Part shown: piece after piece, positions 15,643-24,652 of the stretch | How positions within the stretch are numbered: position 1 is the first letter of the stretch | How the letters are laid out: every line of letters begins with the position of its first letter | Source: Heloderma charlesbogerti | Taxonomy: Eukaryota > Chordata > Lepidosauria > Squamata > Helodermatidae | Assembly: GCA_026122225.1 (NCBI GenBank) | Contig: JANEZZ010002882.1 | Location: 1,488,001-1,552,000, forward strand | Length of the DNA stretch: 64,000 bases | Direction of reading: 5' to 3' | Translations under genes and position numbers: made by a program | Notes under the pieces: generated by a model | What the model saw: only the letters and a program-made list of their open reading frames with translations | Told to the model about the DNA's origin: nothing | Database searches by the model: none

Positions 15643-16284
15643 CCCAAAGAAGAAACAAAAGTACAAGAAAACAAACGGGCCGAGAACAGGCAGCTAAAGA
15701 CCAAGCGTCTGAAGGAATACACAATCAAATGTCACTCCAGTATGCCACCAAACAACACGTACATCAACTTTGAGCGCTTTGCCCGTGTAGTGGAAGACAT
15801 TTCAGGGATGGAGCAGAGCTTCAGTGCTTTGGCCGTGTCCCATGATTCTTTGCAGGAGGACATTGACGCTCTGGTTTCCATCTACAATGAGAAGGAAGCC
15901 TGGTACAAAGAAGAGCATGAGAATGTGAGACATGAGCTTTCCCAACTGAAGTACGAGTACCGTAAAATTGAATCCTTGAAGAAGCATCTACAGGATGACA
16001 TCAGGGATGTAGGGACCAGCCTCGCTGGCGTGACCGGCAAGTACATTGATCTGCAGTCACAGTATGAGTCTTTGAGTAAGGAGCTGTCTGAAGACCTCAA
16101 GTGGATTCAGGACTTAACTGGTAGCGTCCACATAGAGGGTGTAAGCGAAGCCTATACCACTGGAAATTTTTGCTCTGTCTTCAACAAAGACATAAATGAC
16201 TCTCTTATGGAGCTGTTAAATAGATCATGCTGTGAAGAATTCCTAGCTGCCTTGAACCTGGGAATTGCAAAATCAAGCCAATAA
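15643..16284 (+). CDS. DAPK2: DAPK2 alternative terminal exon, ZIPK-like coiled-coil tail (DRP-1 beta type)
   Basis: Phase-0 exon of 213 codons ending TAA. Joined to the HPWIT exon it reads PKEETKVQENKRAENRQLK, then KRLKEYTIKCHSSMPPNNTY, FERFARVVEDI and a long charged, Leu-rich helical region to the end. The KRLKEYTIK and SSxPPNN segments are hallmarks of the DAPK3/ZIPK tail, where this region carries nuclear-localisation and leucine-zipper functions. A human DAPK2 isoform with such a tail (DRP-1 beta) is known. The isoform lacks the calmodulin-binding segment, so it should not be calcium-regulated. Predicted total length is about 499 residues, versus about 488 recalled for human. At the ZIPK Thr299-like position (LKTT) this exon has Lys (LKTK). 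Confidence 0.92.
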   Translation, partial: PKEETKVQENKRAENRQLKTKRLKEYTIKCHSSMPPNNTYINFERFARVVEDISGMEQSFSALAVSHDSLQEDIDALVSIYNEKEAWYKEEHENVRHELSQLKYEYRKIESLKKHLQDDIRDVGTSLAGVTGKYIDLQSQYESLSKELSEDLKWIQDLTGSVHIEGVSEAYTTGNFCSVFNKDINDSLMELLNRSCCEEFLAALNLGIAKSSQ

Positions 16285-17760
16285 CACCACCTAAATTCAG
16301 GGGTTTTTTGGATTTATATATTTATGTTGCCTGTTCAATGTGAAACAATAGGAAAAGTTCTTGACATGGCTTTGCCACCACCTCAAGATTTCTGCATGCT
16401 ACTGACTGAACCCACTGGTTTGCTTTATTTATTTCTGAACAAATATATTTGAGATTCACTGATTATAGTTGGATTTTTGAAGTCCATGAAAAGATGGTCT
16501 GCCACACAGAGACCCTGCCATCATTTTATAAAGTAGAAAAGCCCGTTCAAAGAGGCAGGTTATGAATGTTGCCAATTAGTAATTTATTGAAACTTTGTTG
16601 TAATATCCTATTCTCTACGTAACACATACTTTGCATTTAAAAAAGGAAGCCTGTGCTGTCATTGTACTTTGGAAGATGGCATCAACTTGCTGTTACCATG
16701 GAATACCTCCTAAATGCTTGATTGTAAATCGTTAAGCAGACTTAAAAGCCTTTATTGCTGTCCTATAAAACAGTCAAGCAATAATGAACAATGGATTTTT
16801 TAAAACTCTCCATGAAAGCACTTTTAATAATGATATATTCAGATTTACAACGTCTTGCTACCCAAAACACTCCCAGTCTTCTTAGAACAGTAGCAGGCCT
16901 TCTGTGTAAAAGTCAGTGTTGTGAATGCGTTAAGGAATAAGTGAGAGCACTGGAGAAGTGCGCAGACATCCGTGTCCTCGCAGTGATGATATGTAAGGCA
17001 GTGTCAGGAGACTTGACATTTATCCCACCTCACATTGAAAAAGATGGCCCAGTGTGGGAAGCAAATGACCGAACGCTGCTGTTGTGGAACCTGAGAGCGT
17101 GGGTTTTGATACAGATGATTGGAAAGTGAAAGTGCATCTTTCAACTGTGCATCTTTCTGTTCCTGTATTTGAAGGAGAAGAGAATTCCTCAGGCAGCATT
17201 CATTTCCCAGATATGTAACTGATCTCACACTTAAAGAGCCAATAAATATTTATTTTGTACAATGCAGTTTCTAGGGGCACCATCTGTCCATACTCTACAC
17301 AAAAGGTTGGCTCTCGCAACCCTAGTAGGTTCTTGCTTATGCAGTGAATTGTGCTTTGCCATCGCTTATAGGTAGACTTGCTGCTCCTTAGAAATGCAGT
17401 ACATAACCTCCTTGGTCCCTTATCAAAAAGCCACCCATACAGCATCCTGGTATTTTTTGTGAAGTAGAGATGCTGGATGAAGATTCAGTTTTCAGAACAT
17501 GCAAAATAAGCAAAAAGGGGGACTTTTTGCAGATGAGGGACTGAGGTGGAGAGAATTAGTTTGCTGTCACACTTCTCCCCTCTAGACCATGGCAGTTCTC
17601 TTTCTTTCCTAAGAGTGTTTCCAGAGGATGTGACCGTTTATCAGGCATTGTTTTAAATTCGAGGTGCTGCCATTTGAGGACCTTTTGAGGTATCTTCCAA
17701 TTTGCTGAATCTTCTCAGGCCTTGAGAAAATGCCTTGAACTGAAATAAAATTCTCCCTGG
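16285..17760 (+). other. DAPK2: Probable 3' UTR of the DAPK2 ZIPK-like isoform
   Basis: AT-rich, largely repeat-free sequence directly after the TAA of the alternative exon. Two AATAAA hexamers (17241-17246 and 17744-17749) could end the transcript. The extent is inferred; no transcript data are available. Confidence 0.5.
17241..17246 (+). terminator. DAPK2: Candidate polyadenylation signal AATAAA
   Basis: First AATAAA after the alternative stop codon, about 960 bases downstream, followed by T-rich sequence (ATTTATTTTG). A second candidate sits at 17744-17749. Confidence 0.4.
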
Positions 17761-18185
17761 GATTGAAACCAATGTCAAACAACAATTCAGACTTGCTCTA
17801 AGGAGAAGGAAATAAGAATATGATAGTCAGAAGTAATGTTGCTATTGTTACGTTATTATATTTTCATATAGTGCCATCAGTGTGCATCATGCTTTACAAA
17901 AGCACAGGTCCCTGCCCTGAAGAGTTTGCAATCTAAAATTCAACACATGGGAAAGAACAGAGGGAGGGGAGGCAGGAATGGGGTTGAAGGAAGTATGAGA
18001 TGTGGCATCCGACAGGTGTTCTGGGAAACAGTCTCAAGCATAAGGGGCAGCAAGGGAGAAAGGGCAGAGTCCTTTGAGGGAGCAGGAATCCTTTGAAACA
18101 TGGAGGGTGGTGGAGGAGTGAAGGTTGCAGGAACTGACATAGAAGATATGTTGACTATAAGATATGAGAAATCAGGTGACGAAGG

Positions 18186-18186
<1 letters not shown>

Positions 18187-18219
<33 letters not shown>
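18187..18219. repeat. (GT)n microsatellite
   Basis: About 16 GT units. Confidence 0.95.
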
Positions 18220-18220
<1 letters not shown>

Positions 18221-18940
18221 CATGTGTATTTGACAAATATCTGGGACTCTGTACCTCCTTTGTCCTCTTTCTCCTTGTCCTGAATTTCCCATCTCCAAGG
18301 AAAAAGAGAGAAACATGGTTGGAGAGGTGCTTCAAGAGGCTGATTCCGGCACAACATTTGCAACCGTTCTGTTGACCCTTCTTGGTAGTTACTTTCTAAA
18401 GGAGAGGTCTTGATTAGGCCATGTGGGAAGCTGCTCTCTGCCCTTGCCCAAAGAAACTCTTGTCTTTAGTAATACTTACATGAGCCAAAGCTGAAATGAA
18501 AACATGGTTTTATGCTCTGGTTCAGGATAAATCCTGGCCACTGTGGGGGAGTGGAAGTGCCGGTGTCCCATCCAGCACAAGTTACTAAACAGCCGCATGT
18601 TTCTGGTGTAGCATCCATGTGTAGAGGTTGGGTGGGGGAGAGAGAACTTTCTTATAGATCAAAAACATGAGTATTCTCTCAAAATATGACGTAGTACCAG
18701 CCTCGCCCTCCCTCACACCTATCTCTGACCACAGCTGTGGAGTACCCAAGACTAACAACGGAGACATAACGTAATTATGAGTATCCTCCTTTCTGCCCAA
18801 CAGGTCTTTTGTACCTTCCAAAGGGATGATATATATCTTGTTGAGGTTTTCAAAACTTCAAGTTTTTGTTCTAAAGTTAGTTATAGCTTTTCTCCATTTA
18901 TATTATATAGTCTTACTCTTATTTCTTTCCCTTAAAAAAA

Positions 18941-18966
18941 GTGTGTGTGTGTGTGTGTGTGTGTGT
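18941..18966. repeat. (GT)n microsatellite followed by a G run
   Basis: 13 GT units, then AGGGGGGG. Confidence 0.95.
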
Positions 18967-19179
18967 AGGGGGGGTAATCTGCTATTGTGCTTTGGTGTTG
19001 CTTGCTCCCCGATTTGGTTCCCTCAGGCTGCTCCTAGTCCTTATGGCCCCCTGCCCAACCTTCTGGGACCCCCCCTCTCCCAATGCCACAACTCTTCCCC
19101 AAGTGTCTCAAATGTCCTCCAACTAGAAATCCCCCATTTTCTGTGTCACCCCCATCCTGCTGTAAGAATTAAATCAGCA

Positions 19180-19770
19180 TTTCATTTCATTTCATTCATT
19201 ACATTCATTCATTTATTTCATTTCTGTGCTGCCCAACAGCCAAAGATCACTGGGCGGTTCACAAAAATTGTTGTTGTTCAGTCGTGTCCGACTCTTCATG
19301 ACCACATGGACCATAGCACGCCAGGCCTTCCTGTCCTCCGCTCCCTCCCAGAGTGTGCTCAAGTCCATATTCATTGCATCAGTGATGCTATCTAGCCGTC
19401 TCATCCTCTGCCGTCCCCTTCTCCTTCTGCCTTCAGTCTTTCCCAGCATCAGGGACTTTTCCAGGGAGTTTTCTCTTCACATTAGGTGGCCAAAATGTTT
19501 GCGCTTCAGCTTCAGTCTCTGTCCTTCCAATGAGCACTCAGGGTTGATTTCCTTTAGGATGGACTGATTTGACCTCCTTGCAGTCCAGGGGACTCGTAAG
19601 AGTCTTCTCCAGCACCACAGTTCGAAGGCATCGATTCTTCGGTGCTCAGCCTTCCTTATAGTCCAGCTCTCACAGCCATACGTTACTACTGGGAAATCAC
19701 AAAAATTACGACCCACAAATACAAGACATAATATAAAATCTTTAACATACAAAATTTAAAAACAATTTAA
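19180..19770 (-). mobile_element. L2-like LINE tail interrupted by BovB
   Basis: ATTTATTTCATTTCTGTGCT, CCCAACAGCC and CTGGGCGGTTCACAAAAATT before the BovB; AATTACGACCCACAAATAC after it. Confidence 0.7.
19270..19696 (-). mobile_element. BovB, 5'-truncated, inserted in an older LINE tail
   Basis: 427 bp flanked by an 11-bp duplication TCACAAAAATT (19259-19269 and 19697-19707). The flanks together form one antisense L2-like tail, so the BovB is the younger element. Confidence 0.94.
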
Positions 19771-20105
19771 ACAATGTGTTTAACGAACATGGCTTCCGGC
19801 CTGGCACATGGCTAGTGTTTTAATTGGCTGGGAAGGTTTCACTTGTCATTTTAGTAGTCTTCCAAGGAAAAGATAAGGTGAGTATTCCAAGACCTGCATA
19901 AATCACTGGATGCTGGCCAGGTTCCACGATGTCCCTCCCAGTTACTGCTGTTGTATCTTCGCTATGCGAGCCCCATCACAGCCATACTCCAAACAAGGAG
20001 AATGACCATTTGTCAAAGCCTTGGTCCACACCACCCGCACACATTTTGCCCGCTTGATGGCCCAGGGAACACAAAGCGCTGACCTTCTTGCCTCTTGTCT
20101 CCCAG

Positions 20106-20195
20106 CCAACGGACAAGCAGCAAGCCATGGTGAGGCGGGAGTCGGTCGTTAACTTGGAAAACTTCAAGAAGCAATATGCCAGGAGGCGGTGGAAG
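20106..20195 (+). CDS. DAPK2: DAPK2 coding exon, start of calmodulin tail (human residues 287-316)
   Basis: Phase-0 exon of 30 codons reading PTDKQQAMVRRESVV, then NLENFKKQYARRRWK. The serine in RRES (codon 20142-20144) matches human Ser299, a reported PKG/Akt-type phosphosite. The basic ARRRWK stretch starts the calmodulin-binding helix. The donor is GTAACG. Confidence 0.95.
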
Positions 20196-20809
20196 GTAAC
20201 GTACGTGGGGTGTGGCTGCTGATGTTGTGCCGTCTGATGGGCTGGGGGCAGGGGAAGTCAAACCATCCACCAGTGCTCTAAAGCTGAAAAGATCACATGG
20301 CCGATACATAAAGGGAAGGCCCCCCCTGTGAGCGTTCATAGAGAGGGAGAGGGGAGAAGAATCCTGCATGTCTCACCCTGTCACTCCCAAGGGATGCAGG
20401 GAGATGCTGGCCCTGGCCCGCAGGTGCCCCCTCTCCAAAGAAAGGGCGTCATGGAGCCATCTGCCCTTAAATCACAGCAAGTAGGTCAGCTCTTCCCTTC
20501 TTTGGAATGTGGCAGTCCTGGCATCGTTGTCCGATGTGTGGTTTGGTGCAGGAGCAAGACTCTGGCTCGTGTCTGCCCACGTTGAGCATTATGCATAATG
20601 AAGGGCAAACGTGCATAGAGGCCCTGCCCAGGTTTTTTTGGGTGAGGGGATGGGCAGATCATGCAAGCAGTGCGCCCAAGGCACTCTGGCAGACTTCGCC
20701 CAAGAGGGCGATGGAACTGAACTGAATGCTGATGCAAGGAAGATGGTAAATTCAGTCCCCAACGCAGCCCTCTGCAGGGGAACGCGCCTAGGCGCTGGGG
20801 CTCTTTACT

Positions 20810-20960
20810 GCAGTATTTTTTATATCGCACCATCCATGTTACATGGCGCTTTACAAAAAACAGGTCTGACAGCTCCCTGCCCCAAGCGATTTACAGTCTA
20901 AAATAGACACAGGGAAATAACAGAGGAAGGGGGAGAGAATGGAAGCAGCAATAAACAGAG
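20810..20960. repeat. Dispersed repeat related to 17850-17960
   Basis: Both copies share GCTTTACAAAA, ACAGGTC-CTGCCC and an ACAGTCTAAAAT/CAATCTAAAAT core, and a third piece lies at about 43670-43762. Family not identified. Confidence 0.5.
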
Positions 20961-21081
20961 GCAGGATATGTGATCATTTCAGTTAAAAGGTACTTTGGCT
21001 TATGTACAATAGGGCATAGGAATAGGAGGAATGTTTTATATTTATGGGTGTTTATCATTTATTTTAAAATATTTTCAGACT

Positions 21082-21470
21082 TCTGTTTGTTTATTTATTT
21101 CATTTCATTTCTATACCACCCAATAGCCGAAGCCCCCTGGGTGGTTCCCAGAAACTAAAACCACAAAGTGCAACATAAAACAATATAAAATATGAAAGCT
21201 TAAAACTGCAGTATAACAGTACAACCAGAGTGAGACCTAGCAGCAATGCAGAGATGTAAAATACACATTTAAAACACCAAAGCTAAAAGACTAGGAAACT
21301 AAAATGCTAAAATATTGGGAGAATAAAAAGGTCTTCACCTGGCACCAGAAGGAGAACAACCTGGGCGCTGGGCAAACCTCTCTAGGGAGCTCATTCCAGA
21401 CCCAGGGGACCACAGCAGAAAAGACCATCTTCCTGGTAGCCGCCTGCCTCACTTCAAAATGACAAAATGT
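21082..21470 (-). mobile_element. L2-like LINE 3' region, reversed
   Basis: CTATACCACCCAATAGCCGA, GCCCCCTGGGTGGTTC and TAAAACTGCAGTATAACAG, then a CTTCACCTGGCACCAGAAG zone and CTCTCTAGGGAGCTCATTCC. The longest copy of this family here. Confidence 0.65.
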
Positions 21471-21899
21471 CTTCATAAAGTCTAAGAGAGGGTAGCTTAC
21501 TTACACAGTTTCTTCTCGTTCTATACAGAATGCAATAATTTTTCAGTAAAGAAATATAGAACACACTTTCTTATTTCGGTAGGTTTGCTTTCCTTTCATC
21601 TTTTGAAGAAAATAATTTAGTGAGCTAACACAATTTGAATCCCCATTCAAGCATGTGTAGGAAAATACAGTCTCTGTGTGTGTGTGTACGTACATACATA
21701 CATACATGTAACATTTCCCTGAGTTTGTTGGGTTGATACATCTCCCATCCACCTTTTTAAAGTCTTCCTGGTGTCACTTCTGAACCATGCCAGGTGTCGG
21801 ATGCTGATGACCGGCCGGCATGTGGACGTGCCGCTGGGGCGCATGATGACTGTGCAGAGTGCACTCAAGTGTGTGATCAGAGTTTGTTTTTCTTCCCAG

Positions 21900-21983
21900 C
21901 TCACTTACAGCATCGTTGCGCTCTGCAACCATTTATCTCGGTCGTTGGTGAGAAAGGTCCGCCTAATGCAAGAGGAAAGTTTG
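21900..21983 (+). CDS. DAPK2: DAPK2 coding exon, calmodulin-binding helix (human residues 317-344)
   Basis: Encodes LTYSIVALCNHLSRSLVRKV and then RLMQEESL. This amphipathic basic helix blocks the active site until calcium-calmodulin binds. The first Ser of human LSFSIVSLC (Ser318, equivalent to DAPK1 Ser308, the inhibitory autophosphorylation site) is Thr here (codon 21903-21905). The next serine is kept and the third is Ala. The acceptor is TTCTTCCCAG and the donor is GTAAGT. Confidence 0.95.
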
Positions 21984-22021
21984 GTAAGTACATTGAACCA
22001 AAGGGAGTAGCAACTCAATGA

Positions 22022-22317
22022 CTGGGTTCACACAACACGATAAGCCAGAGTTTGGGCTGAGTGTGGGTTGTTGTTGAATCATGGGTTGCTGTGTTGTATG
22101 AACCCTGCTGCACTAACACTCCATTTGTTAACCATGAACAACCCACAATTCAGGGCTTTGTCTGTGGGTTGTGGGTAACAAACCATGGTTTCTTAGTGCA
22201 GCTGGGTTCACACAACACAACAACCCACGATTCAGTGAAAATCCGTGGTTCAGCGACAACCCATGGTTCAACCCATTCTCATCCCATACTCTAGCTTGTC
22301 GTGTTGTGTGAACCAGG
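22022..22317. mobile_element. Foldback MITE with 26-bp inverted ends
   Basis: Terminal inverted repeats share GGTTCACACAACACGA exactly and then continue with two mismatches over 26 bp. Inside are several direct and inverted AACCCATGGTT/GGGTTG units. Target duplication unclear. Confidence 0.7.
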
Positions 22318-22437
22318 TTGATGTGTCCAGTACTTTGCTCTAGAGCATGAACGGCCTTAACAAATTTCCTTGCTGTCCTTTTCCTCATCATGCATGTATT
22401 ATTTGTGATAACCAGGGAGTTGCAGACATGTGACTAG

Positions 22438-22580
22438 ACCAGCCTCCCCCAAACCCAGTGCTTTCCAGATGTTTTGGACTACAACTCCCAGCATAGCCCC
22501 ACCAGCATGGCTGGCTGGGGCATGCTAGGAGCTGTAGTCCAACGCTTCTGGAGGGCACTAGTTTTGGGTGAGGCTGGTTT
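22438..22580. mobile_element. Palindromic foldback element (CCAGATGTTTTGGACTAC family)
   Basis: The two ends are inverted: GACCAGCCTCCCCCAAAC against AAACCAGCCTCACCCAAAAC. An inner inverted pair is CCAGATGTTTTGGACTACA and TGTAGTCCAACGCTTCTGG. Contains ACTACAACTCCCAGCATA (22478-22495), close to the ZNF143 site. Confidence 0.75.
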
Positions 22581-22710
22581 AGTTTTTATAAGCTGGCAGT
22601 GGGGGAATGTCAGCCACCAAAATCATGAATGTGGATGCATTTGACGTAATCCTGACTTGGGTTTGTTTTCAGTGGGTTCTGCTCAGATATTTTCCACACA
22701 TTGCATATGA

Positions 22711-22820
22711 CAGCCTCCCCACCCAGGTGTCCTGCAAGTGTATTGGACTATAGCTCCCAGCGTACCTGCTGGGAGTTATAGCCTAACACTTCTGGAGGCC
22801 ACCTAGTTGGATAAAGCTGG
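22711..22820. mobile_element. Palindromic foldback element, second copy
   Basis: CAGCCTCCCCACCCAGGTGT, TTGGACTATAGCTCCCAGCG and the mirrored CTGGGAGTTATAGCCTAA. Confidence 0.7.
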
Positions 22821-23090
22821 CATAAAAATGCAAGAAGAGTCCTGCTGGCAATTAGAAGGACCATTCCATCCATCCTCCTCCTTCCCACATTGGCCAACCT
22901 CTTCCTAAGCCCGGGGACATCAATGCTGCACAGATGTTCCAGAGTGGGGGATGGGGGGAGTGGAAGTTGCACTGGTCCAGAAGTGTGTCTCACGCTCGAG
23001 GAGGCAGGGTGTACAAAAGAGGGGGGAGGGGGAAGTATGCAGATGCAGGGCATCTTGTCTGAAATGTCACGCAGTCCCTCTTTGTTCCAG

Positions 23091-23180
23091 CGCAACTGCG
23101 AAAGTGACCACGAGGAAGGCCTTCCCAGCCAGCTAGCTGCACCTAATCATCTCTTGAGGAGGAGAAGCAGCATCTCTTAA
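23091..23180 (+). CDS. DAPK2: DAPK2 terminal coding exon (calmodulin isoform)
   Basis: Reads RNCESDHEEGLPSQLAAPNH, LLRRRSSIS and TAA (23178-23180). The RNCESD start and RRRSS end match DAPK2; the middle is three residues longer than the human form I recall. The human protein ends RRRSSTS, where phospho-Thr369 is a 14-3-3 docking site. Here that Thr is Ile (codon 23172-23174). Confidence 0.95.
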   Translation, partial: RNCESDHEEGLPSQLAAPNHLLRRRSSIS

Positions 23181-24003
23181 CTGGGCTTCTACCAGGCAGA
23201 AATGGGCGTCAGACTGAAGTATCCAAGGCCTCAGAGCATAGCTCTCGACCCATCGACCCCTGTGCCTCAGGGGCGATTTTCTTTAACCAAAGTAATCAAA
23301 GCATAAACCAAGCACCTCATGTAGGGAGAGAGTCAGGAGACAAGAAGAAGCCACCACACAAGCCTTTTTACTCTGCCAGGGAATCTTCACGCATGAAGAA
23401 AAACAGGAGGCTGTGGGATACCAGGCTTCCATTCCGGGAAATCAGGATTTTACTGTCACACCTTTAAGATCGTGTGCAGCGATATGCAGCAACCTGCTTC
23501 GGGAGTGGCAAGGTTGCAGACTGATTGCTAATCGCAGCAACGATGGGACTAATTTGCGGTACGTGGAACAGCAGCCGACTGTCAGCCACGTTCCAGTTTT
23601 TCATCGATGAGGCATCATCAGGAGAGGCATCATCCTCTCCTGGATCTCTGGAAAAACTGTACTGACCTATTGCAAGAATCCATGGCTGGCTGATCTGCTT
23701 TGGATTGGCACGGGCTTCTTTCTGGATGGTCAGATCAAGCACACACAGGCTGCAACCCTATACCCATTTACCTGGGAGTCAGTCAGACTTTGCTCTGAGT
23801 GGGCATATAGAGGATTGCATTTTTATTAGGGAGTAAGCAAGCCTCGTGGCACTCAGTGCGGGCTACTTTTGAGCAACCACCATGCTTAGGCCTGTGCTGT
23901 AAATCAGGTTTCCAACATTTATTTCATTCTGATACTGAGCTCCATCTACCATGAGCTTCTCCTGCATGAGCCCCATTGGGAGAGGTGCCTATATTCTCAA
24001 AAT

Positions 24004-24118
24004 CAGCCTTCCCCAACCTCATGCCCTCCAGAAGCTTTGGACTACACCTCCCATCAGCCCCAGACATGGTGGATGATAGGGTTGTAGTCCAGCACATCTG
24101 GAGTGCACCAGGCTGGGA
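24004..24118. mobile_element. Palindromic foldback element, third copy
   Basis: CAGCCTTCCCCAACCTCATG, TTGGACTACACCTCCCATCA and GGGTTGTAGTCCAGCACATC. Lies in the probable DAPK2 3' UTR or just beyond it. Confidence 0.7.
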
Positions 24119-24247
24119 GAATCTTCTCAAAATCTGTTTTTGCAATACCTTTTTATTTTATTTTCAGTTTATTATTTCCACCCACATAGGCCTGGAGCCA
24201 AGGCAGAGTGCCTGCACTGCTTACTCGCCTTTTTATATAGGACTAAA

Positions 24248-24253
24248 AATAAA
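24248..24253 (+). terminator. DAPK2: Candidate polyadenylation signal AATAAA
   Basis: First AATAAA after the calmodulin-isoform stop, about 1.07 kb downstream. An alternative lies at 25155-25160. Confidence 0.35.
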
Positions 24254-24630
24254 ATGGGTCCAATTTCAGTTATTTCACTCCTAGTGAGTGGTAAGCCATA
24301 TGGAACGTTTCCATCAACATATTCAATATAATTTGGAAAAGTACTATACTGTTACATTAATTATATTAGGTTAAAACTGTTATGCTCTGCTTTGATACTT
24401 CTTTGCAGTTTTTTTTCCTTTCCCATATTTTAATGTATTTACCTTCTCATTTGTCCAATGTGGGTGTATCTCTACCCACCCCCAACCCCAAGTGGACAGT
24501 GTTTTGCTTATGCGTTTATATTTTGGGGGTTACTGTTAGTAGTGGTACTTTTTTCTCCTTGTGCACTGCACATATCTGCAACATATATTTGTTGGGAATT
24601 CCTCTAATTTCAAACTCCAAAGAAATTAAA

Positions 24631-24652
24631 CACACACACACACACACACACA
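24631..24652. repeat. (CA)n microsatellite
   Basis: 11 CA units. Confidence 0.95.

Larger units (their letters stand above)
17761..20105 (+). other. DAPK2: DAPK2 intron before the calmodulin-tail exons
   Basis: Holds a dispersed repeat (about 17850-17960, related to 20810-20960), two (GT)n runs (18187-18219 and 18941-18966) and an antisense L2-like LINE tail split by a BovB insertion (19180-19770). The acceptor is TGTCTCCCAG. Confidence 0.75.
20196..21899 (+). other. DAPK2: DAPK2 intron
   Basis: Includes a dispersed repeat (about 20810-20960) and an antisense L2-like LINE 3' region (about 21082-21470), followed by short GT/CATA repeats near 21675-21710. No exon is seen. Confidence 0.7.
21984..23090 (+). 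other. DAPK2: DAPK2 last intron (calmodulin isoform)
   Basis: Contains a foldback element with 26-bp terminal inverted repeats (22022-22317) and two copies of the palindromic CCAGATG-type element (22438-22580 and 22711-22820). The acceptor is TTTGTTCCAG. Confidence 0.8.

Noticed and set aside
22061..22391. Tandem protein-like repeats (NHGLSLNHGFSLNRG) on the minus strand
   Set aside because: They come from the repeated AACCCATGGTT units of the foldback MITE and have no start context or conservation.
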